Of a DNA stretch of 50,449 nucleotides, positions 33,858 through 42,643 are shown one piece after another. The notes below the pieces were generated by a model that saw only the letters and a program-made list of their open reading frames with translations, was not told the DNA's origin and made no database searches. Every line of letters starts with the position of its first letter. Position 1 is the first letter of the stretch. This stretch comes from Ruixingdingia sedimenti (GTDB lineage Bacteria; Pseudomonadota; Alphaproteobacteria; Rhodobacterales; Rhodobacteraceae). The stretch is from positions 1 to 50,449 of the forward strand of contig NZ_JAVKPH010000028.1 in the NCBI RefSeq assembly GCF_031432425.1, in the 5' to 3' direction. Position numbers and translations under genes: made by a program.

Positions 33858-33922
33858 ATCATAGCCGTTTCGCGCGGCCGGGTGCTTGTACGCCCCGGCC
33901 CGGACGTTTGATCGAGAGTGCC
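33858..33922 (-). promoter_or_regulatory. Activator-type promoter P1 (metal/chelate ABC operon)
   Basis: Read on the - strand from 33922: half-site 1 GGCACTCTCGATCAAACG, 4 bases, half-site 2 GGCCGGGGCGTACAAGCA (22-bp period), then TATGAT as -10 at 33863-33858, 59 bases from the start of half-site 1. No good -35 hexamer exists because half-site 2 covers that position, as in class II activator promoters. The same layout recurs at 34063 and 45063. Confidence 0.6.
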
Positions 33923-34062
33923 ATTCCTGCCGGCGGGATTTCAGCCATTCGCAGCGGTTTCCCGGCTGCCGGGCCTGCGCCGCGGCGGGGGCGGGACGCC
34001 GGATTGCCGCCGAGAGCAGGGCAGGGCGGGGTTGCGTCAAGCCCCGTCCGGGCCGGGCGGGT

Positions 34063-34127
34063 GGCGCTCTGGATCAAACGCATAGGCCGCGATGCGCAAG
34101 CGGATGGCCGGCGAACGGGGTTATAGT
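34063..34127 (+). promoter_or_regulatory. Activator-type promoter P2 (acyl-CoA synthetase/nitrile hydratase operon)
   Basis: Half-site 1 GGCGCTCTGGATCAAACG (34063-34080), 4 bases, half-site 2 GGCCGCGATGCGCAAGCG (34085-34102), then TATAGT as -10 at 34122-34127 (offset 59). Half-site 1 matches that of P1 at 16 of 18 positions in inverted orientation. The -10 lies 73 bp before the ATG of the acyl-CoA synthetase. The rest of the 395-bp divergent gap 33806-34200 shows nothing else I recognise. Confidence 0.6.
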
Positions 34128-34200
34128 GGTCCGAGGAAACCGCATTCCGCCACCGCGCCGGCGCGCAGACGGGATGCTTTCCTGCCGGAGGAGGAACGGA

Positions 34201-35880
34201 ATGATCGAGGCGAAGGCGAGTTATGCAGAGATCCGGCGCAGCTTCGCATGGCGGATCCCCGAGGATTACAACATCGGCGTGGATGTTTGCGACAAATGGG
34301 CCGACCGGGACCCCGACCGCCTTGCCATCATCGAGGTCGATCCGCAGAACCGCGGCCGGAACCACACGTTCCTCGACCTGAAGAGACGGTCCAACCAGCT
34401 GGCCAATGCGCTCCAGTCCCTCGGCATCGGGCGCCGGGGGCCTGTGGGCGACCGCGTGGGGGTGCTTTTGCCGCAGGGGTTCGAGACGGCGGTGGCGCAT
34501 GTGGCGGTTTTCAAGATGGGCTGCGTCTCGATCCCGCTGTTCACGCTTTTCGGCGCCGAGGCGCTGTTGCACCGGCTGGGCGATTCCGGCGCGAAGGCCG
34601 TGATCACCAACGCCGAAGGCGCGGCCAAGCTGGCGCAGATCCGCGACCGGCTGCCGGATCTGGAAACCGTCCTCTGCATCGACGGGGCCGGGCACGGCGC
34701 GGTGTCGTTCCGCGATCTCTGCGACGGGCAGGGCCGGGACTACACGCCCGTCCCGACCCGGGCCGAGGATCCCGCGATCCTCATCTACACCTCGGGCACG
34801 ACCGGCAATCCCAAGGGGGCGCTGCACGCGCATCGCGTCCTTCCGGGGCATCTTCCGGGGGTGGAGATCAGCCACAACTTCCTGCCCCATCCCGATGACC
34901 GTTTCTGGACGCCCGCGGACTGGGCCTGGATCGGCGGGCTGCTGGATGTGCTGATGCCGGCGCTGCATCACGGCATTCCGGTCGTCGCCTGCCGCCTGCC
35001 CAAGTTCCGCGCCGAAACCGCGTTCGAACTGATGAAGGCGCATCGCGTGCGCAACGTCTTTCTGCCGCCCACCGCGCTCAAGATGATGCGGCAGGTGCCC
35101 GATGCCGCCGGATACGGGCTGAAACTGCGCTCGGTCGCCAGCGGGGGCGAGACCCTGGGCAAGGAACTCATCGCCTGGGGGCAGGAGGTGTTCGGCACCA
35201 CGATCAACGAATTCTACGGCCAGACCGAATGCAACATGGTCGTGTCCTGCTGTTCGGCGCTGGAACCGCCGCTGCCCGGCTCGATGGGCCGCGCCGTGCC
35301 GGGCCATGTCGTCGAAGTCGTCGATCCCTGCACCGGGGCGGTCCGGCCGTCCGGGTCCGAAGGCGCCATCGCCGTGCGGGCGCCGGATCCGGTCATGTTC
35401 CTCGGCTACTGGAACAACCCCGAGGCCACGGAACGCAAGTTCGTCGACGGCCCGGACGGGCGCTGGCTTCTGACCGGCGATCAGGGCACGCGGGATGACG
35501 ATGGCCGGCTGCATTTCCTGGGCCGCGACGACGATGTGATCGGGTCGGCGGGCTATCGCATCGGCCCGGCAGAGATCGAGGATTGCCTGCTGACCCACGA
35601 GGCGGTGCAACTGGCCGGTGTCGTGGGCAAGCCCGACGACCTGCGCGGCTGTGTGGTCGCCGCCTATGTCGTTCTGCGGCAGGGGTTTTCGCCATCGGAT
35701 GCGCTGGCCGGGCAGATCGCGGACCATGTGAAATCCCGCCTTGCGGCCTATGAATATCCCCGCGTCGTCCGCTTCGTCGAGGAGATGCCGATGACCACCA
35801 CCGGCAAGATCATCCGCGCCGAACTGCGCCGGATGGCCGAGGCAGAGGCCGCCGCGGAAAGGGGCGCTGCGCATGCCTGA
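34201..35880 (+). CDS. AMP-forming acyl-CoA synthetase (C4-C5 branched acid likely)
   Basis: Activates a carboxylic acid with ATP and CoA. The 559-residue ANL-superfamily protein starts MIEAKASYAEIRRSFAWRIP after a GGAGGAGG-like site. The AMP-binding P-loop YTSGTTGNPKG is at residues 196-206, A5 is NEFYGQTECN, A8 is the GDQGTRDDDG region, and the catalytic Lys is K535 in TTTGKIIRAELRR. The closest look is to the acetyl/propionyl/medium-chain synthetase group. First gene of the ten-gene run; the amidase at 45161 would supply its acid, and the methylcrotonyl-CoA carboxylase downstream would use its product. Confidence 0.85.
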   Translation: MIEAKASYAEIRRSFAWRIPEDYNIGVDVCDKWADRDPDRLAIIEVDPQNRGRNHTFLDLKRRSNQLANALQSLGIGRRGPVGDRVGVLLPQGFETAVAHVAVFKMGCVSIPLFTLFGAEALLHRLGDSGAKAVITNAEGAAKLAQIRDRLPDLETVLCIDGAGHGAVSFRDLCDGQGRDYTPVPTRAEDPAILIYTSGTTGNPKGALHAHRVLPGHLPGVEISHNFLPHPDDRFWTPADWAWIGGLLDVLMPALHHGIPVVACRLPKFRAETAFELMKAHRVRNVFLPPTALKMMRQVPDAAGYGLKLRSVASGGETLGKELIAWGQEVFGTTINEFYGQTECNMVVSCCSALEPPLPGSMGRAVPGHVVEVVDPCTGAVRPSGSEGAIAVRAPDPVMFLGYWNNPEATERKFVDGPDGRWLLTGDQGTRDDDGRLHFLGRDDDVIGSAGYRIGPAEIEDCLLTHEAVQLAGVVGKPDDLRGCVVAAYVVLRQGFSPSDALAGQIADHVKSRLAAYEYPRVVRFVEEMPMTTTGKIIRAELRRMAEAEAAAERGAAHA

Positions 35881-36033
35881 TCCTGCGGCCATCGCCGGAA
35901 CCGGCCCCCGCGACGGAAGTGTTGCGTGCAGCCGGGGGCTGGGCAAGGATCCCGGGGACGGCATCATGAACAGGTCCGGCGGCGAGAGCCCTTGTCGCCG
36001 GCGCTTTCAACATCTCAACGGAGCGGCAATCCC

Positions 36034-37641
36034 ATGGCGGTCCTGACTTCGGCAATCTCCACACGGTCAGAGAGTTTCGCGGCCAATGTCCAGGCGCATG
36101 AAGCGGCGATGGACGGCATCCATCAGGCCGCGGCCCGCGCCATCGCCGGCGGCGGCGAGGCGGCGCGGGAACGCCATGTGGGCCGCGGCAAGCTTTTGCC
36201 GCGCGAACGCGTGTCGCGCCTGCTCGACCCCGGTTCGCCCTTTCTGGAAATCGGCATGTTCGCCGCGCATGGCATGTACGGCGATGCCTCGCCCGCAGCC
36301 GGGATGGTGGCGGGCATCGGGCGCGTCGAGGGGCGCGAGGTGATGGTCGTGTGCAACGACGCGACCATCAAGGGCGGCACCTATTTCCCGATGACGGTGA
36401 AGAAACACCTGCGCGCGCAGGAGATCGCCGAACAGAACCGGCTTCCCTGCATCTATCTGGTCGACTCGGGCGGGGCGAACCTGCCCAACCAGGACGAGGT
36501 GTTCCCCGACCGCGACCATTTCGGGCGCATCTTCTACAACCAGGCGAACATGTCGGCCAAGGGCATCGCGCAGATCGCGGTCGTGCTCGGGTCCTGCACC
36601 GCGGGCGGGGCCTATGTTCCGGCGATGTCGGACGTCGCCATCATCGTGAAGAACCAGGGCACGATCTTCCTTGCCGGCCCGCCGCTGGTGAAGGCCGCCA
36701 CCGGCGAGGTGGTCAGCGCCGAGGATCTGGGCGGGGGCGACGTGCATACGCGCCTGTCGGGGGTGGCCGACTATCTGGCCAATGACGACCGGCACGCGCT
36801 GGCGCTCGCCCGGCGGGCGGTTGCGGGGCTCAACCTGACCAAACCGGCGCAGCTCGACCGGCAGGCCCCCGAACCGCCGCTGTACGACCCGGCGGAAATC
36901 CTCGGCATCGTGCCGGGCGACCTGCGCACCCCCTATGACATCCGCGAGGTGATCGCGCGGGTGGTCGACGGATCGCGTTTCGACGAATTCAAGGCCCGCT
37001 ACGGCACGACGCTGGTCTGCGGGTTCGCCCATGTCATGGGCATGCCCGTCGGCATCGTCGCCAACAACGGGGTTCTGTTTTCGGAATCGGCGCTGAAGGG
37101 CGCGCATTTCGTGGAACTGTGCAGCCAGCGCAAGATCCCGCTGGTGTTCTTGCAGAACATCACCGGCTTCATGGTCGGGCGCAGATACGAAAACGGCGGC
37201 ATCGCCAAGGATGGCGCCAAGCTGGTCACGGCAGTGGCCACCACCAGCGTGCCCAAGATCACCCTGCTGGTCGGCGGGTCCTTCGGCGCCGGCAACTACG
37301 GCATGTGCGGGCGCGCCTACAGCCCGCGGTTCCTCTGGACCTGGCCGAACAGCCGCATTTCCGTGATGGGGGGCGAACAGGCCGCGGGCGTGCTGGCCAC
37401 CGTGCGGCGCGAGGGGATCGAACGGGCAGGGGGCACCTGGACCGCCGGGGAAGAGGCCGACTTCAAGCGCCCCACGATCGAGATGTTCGAACGGCAGGGC
37501 CATCCCCTCTATGCCTCGGCCCGGCTCTGGGATGACGGCATCATCGACCCGCGCAAGACGCGCGAGGTGCTGGCCCTGTCGCTGTCGGCGGCGCTGAACG
37601 CGCCGGTCGAGGATACGCGCTTCGGCGTGTTCAGGATGTAG
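36034..37641 (+). CDS. liuB: Methylcrotonyl-CoA carboxylase, carboxyltransferase (beta) subunit
   Basis: Moves CO2 from biotin to 3-methylcrotonyl-CoA to give 3-methylglutaconyl-CoA. The 535 residues contain LVDSGGANLPNQDEVFPDRD, FGRIFYNQANMSAKGIAQIA, GSCTAGGAYVPAMSD, IFLAGPPLVKAATGEVVSAE, LGGGDVHTRLSGVADYLA and AGVLATVRREGIE, all typical of the MCC beta subunit rather than the propionyl-CoA carboxylase type. Geranyl-CoA carboxylase is the nearest alternative; the lyase and hydratase that follow favour methylcrotonyl-CoA. I chose the ATG at 36034, which begins the conserved N-terminus MAVLTSAISTRSESF. The 153-bp gap upstream has no convincing gene. Confidence 0.9.
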   Translation: MAVLTSAISTRSESFAANVQAHEAAMDGIHQAAARAIAGGGEAARERHVGRGKLLPRERVSRLLDPGSPFLEIGMFAAHGMYGDASPAAGMVAGIGRVEGREVMVVCNDATIKGGTYFPMTVKKHLRAQEIAEQNRLPCIYLVDSGGANLPNQDEVFPDRDHFGRIFYNQANMSAKGIAQIAVVLGSCTAGGAYVPAMSDVAIIVKNQGTIFLAGPPLVKAATGEVVSAEDLGGGDVHTRLSGVADYLANDDRHALALARRAVAGLNLTKPAQLDRQAPEPPLYDPAEILGIVPGDLRTPYDIREVIARVVDGSRFDEFKARYGTTLVCGFAHVMGMPVGIVANNGVLFSESALKGAHFVELCSQRKIPLVFLQNITGFMVGRRYENGGIAKDGAKLVTAVATTSVPKITLLVGGSFGAGNYGMCGRAYSPRFLWTWPNSRISVMGGEQAAGVLATVRREGIERAGGTWTAGEEADFKRPTIEMFERQGHPLYASARLWDDGIIDPRKTREVLALSLSAALNAPVEDTRFGVFRM

Positions 37642-37651
37642 GAGCAGGGAC

Positions 37652-39655
37652 ATGTTCAGAAAGATCCTGATCGCGAACCGTGGCGAGATCGCCTGCCGGG
37701 TGATGGTGACGGCGCGCAAGCTGGGCATCAAGACGGTCGCCGTCTATTCCGACGCCGACGCGGATGCGAAACATGTGGCGATGGCCGACGAGGCCGTCCA
37801 TATCGGCCCGCCCGCCGTGGCCGAAAGTTATCTTCGGGCCGACCGGATCATCGCCGCCGCGCTGGCGACGGGGGCGGAGGCGATCCACCCCGGTTACGGC
37901 TTTCTGTCCGAAAACCCCGATTTCGTCGCGGCGGTGGAGGCTGCGGGCCTTGTCTTCATCGGCCCCCCCGCCAGCGCGATCCGCGCCATGGGGCTCAAGG
38001 ACGCGGCCAAGGCCCTGATGGTGAAGGCGGGCGTGCCGGTGGTGCCGGGCTATCACGGCGAACGGCAGGACGTGGCGTTCCTTGCGGCAGAGGCGGACAG
38101 GATCGGCTATCCCATCCTGATCAAGGCCCGCGCGGGCGGCGGCGGCAAGGGGATGCGGCTGGTTGAGAAACCGGCCGATTTCGCGGCGGCGCTGGAAGGG
38201 GCGCAGCGCGAGGGCAAGGCCAGTTTCGGCGACCCGGCCTGCCTGATCGAGAAATACGTCACCCAGCCCCGGCATATCGAGATCCAGGTCTTCGGCGATG
38301 CCCATGGCAACGTGATCCACCTGTTCGAACGCGACTGTTCGCTGCAACGCCGCCACCAGAAGGTCATCGAGGAAGCCCCCGCGCCGGACATGCCCGAACA
38401 TGTCCGCGCCGCCATGGGCAGGGCCGCGGTCGAGGCGGCCCGGGCCATCGGCTATGCGGGCGCGGGGACGGTGGAATTCATCGTCGACGGATCCGGCCCG
38501 CTGCGCGAGGACGGGTTCTGGTTCATGGAGATGAACACCCGCCTGCAAGTGGAACATCCGGTGTCCGAGACGATCACCGGGCTCGATTTCGTCGAATTGC
38601 AACTGCGCGTGGCGGCGGGCGAACCCCTGCCGGTCCGGCAGGAGGATCTGGCCATCGACGGCTGGGCCTTCGAGGCGCGCGTCTATGCCGAGGACGTGCC
38701 CAAGGGCTTCCTTCCGGCGACGGGGGTGCTGCGGTACCTGTCCTTCCCCGAAGGCGCGGAATTCGGCCCCGGCCGCGTGCGCATCGACAGCGGCGTGCGG
38801 CAGGGCGACACGATCAGCCCCTGGTACGACCCGATGATCGCCAAGGTCGTCGTCCACGGCCCCACCCGGGCGGCGGCGCTGAACATGCTGAACGCGGCCT
38901 TGCAGGACTGCCATGTGGCGGGGTCTGTGACCAACCTCGAATTCCTCTGCGCCCTGTCGCGCCACGAAGGCTTCGCCCGGGGCGAGGTCGATACCGGGCT
39001 GATCGCGCGCGACATCGACGCGCTGACCGCGCCGCCCGACGCGCCGGACCATGTGCTTTCGCTTGCGGCGCTCGGCGGGCTCGGGCTTTTGCGGGAACCT
39101 GCCGGGCAGGATCCGTGGGATCTGCTGGCAGGCTGGCGGCACTGGACCGAGGCGCGGCAGTTCGTGACGCTGGAGGCGGCGGGCGAACGGTTCGAACTGT
39201 CGGTCGCCACCCTCGGCATGGGGCGGTACCGGGCCAGCCGCGATGGCCGAACGGTCGCGCTTGCCGTCGAGGCCGCGGGGGGCACCGCCTATCGGATCAC
39301 CATCGACGGCCGCCGGTTCCGGGCCGATCTGGTCGCGGACGGCGGGACGGTTTCGGTCTTTGCCGCGGGGCGCAGCTTCACCTTCGCCCTGCCGGATTCG
39401 CTGGCCGATGCCGCAGAGGCGCAGGCCAGCGGCGATACCGTCGTCGCGCCCATGCCGGGGCTGGTGCGCATGGCCGCCGCCCGCCCCGGCGATGCGGTTT
39501 CGCAGGGCGACGTGCTGTTCGTGCTGGAAGCGATGAAGATGGAACATGCGCTGAAGGCCCCGCGCGACGGCATCGTCGCCGAGGTTTTCGCCGCCGCGGG
39601 GGATCAGGTGCAGGACGGAACGCTGCTGCTGACGCTGGAGGCGGCGCATGGCTGA
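37652..39655 (+). CDS. liuD: Methylcrotonyl-CoA carboxylase, biotin carboxylase/BCCP (alpha) subunit
   Basis: ATP-dependent carboxylation of biotin. The 667 residues start FRKILIANRGEIACRV, with the ATP-grasp loop KARAGGGGKGMRLV near residues 155-168, EMNTRLQVEHPVSE, the central BT-like region, and the biotin-carrier domain ending near residue 667. The biotinylated lysine is K629 in EAMKMEH. The beta-subunit stop is 10 bp upstream, and the stop of this gene overlaps the lyase start by 8 bases. Confidence 0.93.
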   Translation: MFRKILIANRGEIACRVMVTARKLGIKTVAVYSDADADAKHVAMADEAVHIGPPAVAESYLRADRIIAAALATGAEAIHPGYGFLSENPDFVAAVEAAGLVFIGPPASAIRAMGLKDAAKALMVKAGVPVVPGYHGERQDVAFLAAEADRIGYPILIKARAGGGGKGMRLVEKPADFAAALEGAQREGKASFGDPACLIEKYVTQPRHIEIQVFGDAHGNVIHLFERDCSLQRRHQKVIEEAPAPDMPEHVRAAMGRAAVEAARAIGYAGAGTVEFIVDGSGPLREDGFWFMEMNTRLQVEHPVSETITGLDFVELQLRVAAGEPLPVRQEDLAIDGWAFEARVYAEDVPKGFLPATGVLRYLSFPEGAEFGPGRVRIDSGVRQGDTISPWYDPMIAKVVVHGPTRAAALNMLNAALQDCHVAGSVTNLEFLCALSRHEGFARGEVDTGLIARDIDALTAPPDAPDHVLSLAALGGLGLLREPAGQDPWDLLAGWRHWTEARQFVTLEAAGERFELSVATLGMGRYRASRDGRTVALAVEAAGGTAYRITIDGRRFRADLVADGGTVSVFAAGRSFTFALPDSLADAAEAQASGDTVVAPMPGLVRMAAARPGDAVSQGDVLFVLEAMKMEHALKAPRDGIVAEVFAAAGDQVQDGTLLLTLEAAHG

Positions 39656-40505
39656 ACAGGTCACGATCTTCGAGATGGGGCCGCGCGACGGCTTGCAGAA
39701 CGAAAAGCGGATGATCCCGACCGCCGACAAGATCCGGCTGGTCGATCTGCTGTCGGACTGCGGTTTGCGCAAGATCGAGGTCACGAGCTTCGTCAGCCCG
39801 AAATGGGTGCCGCAGATGGCCGACGCCGCCGAGGTGCTGGCGGGCATCAATCGCCGTCCGGGCGTCGCCTATGCCGCGCTGACCCCGAACCTGAAGGGGT
39901 TCGAGGCGGCGCTGGCGGCACGGGCCGACGAGGTGGCGGTCTTCGCCTCGGCCTCCGAAGGGTTCAGCCGGAAGAACATCAACTGTTCCATCGCCGAAAG
40001 CCTCGCCCGGTTCGCGCCCGTTCTGGATGCGGCAGGGGCGGCGGGGATCCCCGTCCGGGGCTATGTGTCCTGCGTGACCGATTGCCCCTATGACGGCCCG
40101 ACACCCCCCGCCAAGGTGGCAGAGGTCGCGGCGCGGCTGATCGCGATGGGCTGCTATGAGGTCAGCCTGGGCGACACGATCGGCGCCGGCACGCCCGAGA
40201 CGGTGGGCCGGATGCTCGACGCCGTGCTGTCGGCCGTTCCGGCGGGGCGGCTGGCGGGGCATTACCACGATACCCATGCCCGCGCGCTGGACAATATCGA
40301 GGTCAGCCTGCGCCGCGGCCTGCGGGTGTTCGACAGTTCCGCCGGCGGGCTCGGCGGCTGCCCCTATGCGCCCGGGGCCAGGGGCAATGTCGCGACCGAG
40401 GCGGTCGTGGGCCTGCTGCACGCGCGCGGGTTCGAGACCGGCATCGACCCGGACCGCCTGGGCAAGGCCGCGGTTTTCGCACGGGGGCTGAGGAGTGTGG
40501 GATGA
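39648..40505 (+). CDS. liuE: Hydroxymethylglutaryl-CoA lyase
   Basis: Cleaves HMG-CoA to acetyl-CoA and acetoacetate. The 285 residues hold EMGPRDGLQNEK (metal and substrate Asp/Arg) at 9-20, EVTSFVSPKWVPQMAD, the VSCVTDCPYDG cysteine region, EVSLGDTIGAGTP, the HYHDTHARALDN metal histidines, and the GLGGCPYAPGARGNVATE loop with the catalytic cysteine. These marks separate it from isopropylmalate and homocitrate synthases. It overlaps both neighbours, indicating translational coupling. Confidence 0.94.
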   Translation: MAEQVTIFEMGPRDGLQNEKRMIPTADKIRLVDLLSDCGLRKIEVTSFVSPKWVPQMADAAEVLAGINRRPGVAYAALTPNLKGFEAALAARADEVAVFASASEGFSRKNINCSIAESLARFAPVLDAAGAAGIPVRGYVSCVTDCPYDGPTPPAKVAEVAARLIAMGCYEVSLGDTIGAGTPETVGRMLDAVLSAVPAGRLAGHYHDTHARALDNIEVSLRRGLRVFDSSAGGLGGCPYAPGARGNVATEAVVGLLHARGFETGIDPDRLGKAAVFARGLRSVG

Positions 40506-41287
40506 GCTATGAAACCCTCGACATCGTTCTGGATGGCCGTGGCGTCGCCCATGTCACCCTGAACGCACCGGAAAACCGCAATGCGCTGTCCGCGCAGATG
40601 ATCGCCGAACTGACCGCGGTGGCGCAGGATCTTGGCGCGCGGCCCGGCATCCGCGCTGTCGTGCTGGCGGGCGCCGGCAAGGTGTTCTGTGCCGGCGGCG
40701 ATCTGAAATGGATGCAGGCGCAGATCGGGGCCGACCGGCCCGCCCGCATGCGCGAGGCCCGCAAGCTGGCCGAGATGCTGAACGCGCTGAACGAGATGCC
40801 GGTGCCGCTGATCGGCAGGATCCATGGCGGGGCCTTCGGCGGCGGGGTGGGCATCGCCTGCGTCTGCGATGTCGCCGTGGCCGACCGGGCGACGAAATTC
40901 GGGCTGACGGAAACGCGGCTCGGCCTGATACCGGCGACCATCGGGCCCTATGTGGTCGCCCGCATGGGCGAGGGCAACGCGCGCCGGATCTTCATGTCGT
41001 CCCGGATCTTCGATGCGGCAGAGGCCGAAAGGCTGGGCATCATCGCGCATGCGGTCGCGGCCGACGACCTCGACGCCGCGGTCGAGCGCGAGGTCGCCCC
41101 CTATCTTTCGGTGGCGCCGGGGGCCGTGGGCGCGGCGAAGGCGCTGGCGCGGTCGCTCGGCCCGCGGATCGACGCCGGGGTGATCGACGACACGATCCGG
41201 CGCCTTGCCGATACCTGGGAAGGCGAAGAGGCCGCCCACGGGATCGCCGCCTTTCTGGCGAAAGGCAAACCCCGTTGGGCCGAATAG
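40502..41287 (+). CDS. liuC: Methylglutaconyl-CoA hydratase (crotonase family)
   Basis: Hydrates 3-methylglutaconyl-CoA to HMG-CoA. The 261-residue crotonase starts MSYETLDIVLDGRGVAHVTL. NAPENRNALSAQM, KVFCAGGDLKWM and the oxyanion-hole segment GGAFGGGVGIACVCDVAVA are visible, followed by KFGLTETRLGLIPATIGPYV with the conserved catalytic glutamate typical of LiuC. It starts in an ATGA overlap with the lyase. It completes methylcrotonyl-CoA to acetoacetate within the operon; isovaleryl-CoA dehydrogenase is absent. Confidence 0.9.
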   Translation: MSYETLDIVLDGRGVAHVTLNAPENRNALSAQMIAELTAVAQDLGARPGIRAVVLAGAGKVFCAGGDLKWMQAQIGADRPARMREARKLAEMLNALNEMPVPLIGRIHGGAFGGGVGIACVCDVAVADRATKFGLTETRLGLIPATIGPYVVARMGEGNARRIFMSSRIFDAAEAERLGIIAHAVAADDLDAAVEREVAPYLSVAPGAVGAAKALARSLGPRIDAGVIDDTIRRLADTWEGEEAAHGIAAFLAKGKPRWAE

Positions 41288-41352
41288 CGGGATACGGCCG
41301 GGGATCGGTTCCGGCCGGAAAATCTGGAACATCAACAGGAGGAATGGTTGCC

Positions 41353-41958
41353 ATGGGCGCAGTACACGAGGATCACAATCACCACCGCTCGCGGGTCGCG
41401 CTTCGCGTCAAGGCGGTGGAATCGCTGCTGGTCGAAAAGGGCCTTGTCGATCCCGCGGCCATCGACAAGCTGGTCGATCTCTATGAAAACAAGATCGGCC
41501 CGCGCAATGGCGCAAGGGTCGTGGCGAAAGCCTGGGCCGACCCCGAATACAGGAAACGCCTGCTGAAGGACGGCACCGCAGCCATCAGGGAACTGGGCTA
41601 TTCGGGTGTCCAGGGCGAGGAAATGGTCGTGCTGGAAAACACGCCCACGGTGCACAACATGGTCGTGTGCACCCTGTGTTCGTGCTATCCGTGGCCGACG
41701 CTCGGCCTGCCGCCGAACTGGTACAAGGCGGCCCCCTACCGTTCGCGCGCCGTCATCGACCCGCGCGGCGTTCTGGCGGAATTCGGCGTGACGCTTCCCG
41801 ACGGCAAGGAAATCCGGGTCTGGGATGCGAATGCCGAACTGCGCTATCTCGTCCTGCCCGAACGCCCCGAAGGAACCGAGGGCATGAGCGAGGAAGCCCT
41901 GGCCGAGCTTGTCACCCGGGACAGCATGATCGGCGTCGGCTTCGCGAAAACCCCCTGA
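41353..41958 (+). CDS. nthA: Cobalt-type nitrile hydratase, alpha subunit
   Basis: Metal-binding catalytic subunit converting a nitrile to an amide. The 201-residue protein carries VCTLCSCYPWP with the metal-claw cysteines C106, C109 and C111 and Thr107. This VCTLCSC form is the cobalt type (iron enzymes have VCSLCSCT). LGLPPNWYK, SRAVIDPRGVLAEFG and VTRDSMIGVGF agree with nitrile hydratase rather than thiocyanate hydrolase gamma. A histidine-rich start (HEDHNHH) may help metal loading. The beta subunit is split into the next two genes. Confidence 0.94.
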   Translation: MGAVHEDHNHHRSRVALRVKAVESLLVEKGLVDPAAIDKLVDLYENKIGPRNGARVVAKAWADPEYRKRLLKDGTAAIRELGYSGVQGEEMVVLENTPTVHNMVVCTLCSCYPWPTLGLPPNWYKAAPYRSRAVIDPRGVLAEFGVTLPDGKEIRVWDANAELRYLVLPERPEGTEGMSEEALAELVTRDSMIGVGFAKTP

Positions 41959-41972
41959 GGAAGGAGAGAGCC

Positions 41973-42287
41973 ATGAATTCCATTGCAGATATGGGTGGCA
42001 TGCACGGTCTCGGCCCGATCCGGGTCGAGGAAAACGAGCCCGTCTTCCACGCGGAATGGGAACGCCGGATGTTCGGCATGTTCATTCTCGCTTTCGCGGG
42101 GGGGCATTTCAATGTCGACATGTTCCGCTATGGCATGGAACAGATGCCGCCGGCGGAATACCTCGGCAGCGATTATTACGAACATTGGCTGCATTCGCTG
42201 ACCATGTGGATCGCCGCCAACGGGTCCGTCACCGAGGAAGAAATCCTCGCCCGGATGAAGGAAATCGAGGAAAGGGAGGCGGCGTGA
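41973..42287 (+). CDS. Nitrile hydratase beta subunit, N-terminal half (separate gene)
   Basis: This 104-residue protein starts MNSIADMGGMHGLGPIRVEE, the usual N-terminus of nitrile hydratase beta. FHAEWERRMFGMFIL holds the arginine that contacts the oxidised cysteines of the alpha subunit, and SDYYEHWLHSLTMWI is the helical segment. It ends with a helix (TEEEILARMKEIEE) where a normal beta subunit would continue into its C-terminal barrel. AAGGAGAG precedes the ATG. Its stop TGA overlaps the next ATG by one base, so the halves are made as separate but coupled polypeptides, as in thiocyanate hydrolase and toyocamycin nitrile hydratase. Confidence 0.9.
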   Translation: MNSIADMGGMHGLGPIRVEENEPVFHAEWERRMFGMFILAFAGGHFNVDMFRYGMEQMPPAEYLGSDYYEHWLHSLTMWIAANGSVTEEEILARMKEIEEREAA

Positions 42288-42643
42288 TGCTTTCGATGTT
42301 TCCCGCTTCGGGTGTGGACGAACTGGTCGCCACCGGCGGCCCGGCCGACCGCGAGGTCGATGTCGCGCCCCGGTTCAAGCCCGGCGACATGATCCGCGCC
42401 AGGAACATCCATTCCCCGACGCATACCCGGTTGCCGCGGTATGTGCGGGGCAGGGTCGGCGAGGTCATCGAGGCCTGCGGCGGCTATGTCTACCCGGATA
42501 CGAACGCGCTGCAGCAGGGCGAGAACCCGCAGCACATGTACAACGTGCGCTTCACCGCGAAAGAGCTTTGGGGCCCGGATGCGGACCCGGGCTTCGTCAT
42601 CATCATCTCGCTGTGGGAGGATTACATTGAGCCAGCCAATTGA
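42287..42643 (+). CDS. Nitrile hydratase beta subunit, C-terminal half (separate gene)
   Basis: This 118-residue protein starts MLSMFPASGVDELVATGGPA. FKPGDMIRARNIHSPTHTRLP and RYVRGRVGEVIEACGGYVYP are the C-terminal SH3-like barrel of nitrile hydratase beta, the second Arg of RYVRGR being the one that bonds to the cysteine-sulfenic group. FTAKELWGPD is another mark. Its frame overlaps the accessory gene by 17 bases. Confidence 0.9.
   Translation: MLSMFPASGVDELVATGGPADREVDVAPRFKPGDMIRARNIHSPTHTRLPRYVRGRVGEVIEACGGYVYPDTNALQQGENPQHMYNVRFTAKELWGPDADPGFVIIISLWEDYIEPAN

Noticed and set aside
35873..36049. Small frame starting MPDPAAIAG between the synthetase and carboxylase genes
   Set aside because: It overlaps the synthetase stop and the start of the carboxylase gene, and shows no ribosome site or known motif.
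36034..39655. Propionyl-CoA or geranyl-CoA carboxylase
   Set aside because: Sequence marks and the following HMG-CoA lyase and methylglutaconyl-CoA hydratase favour methylcrotonyl-CoA carboxylase, though geranyl-CoA cannot be fully excluded.
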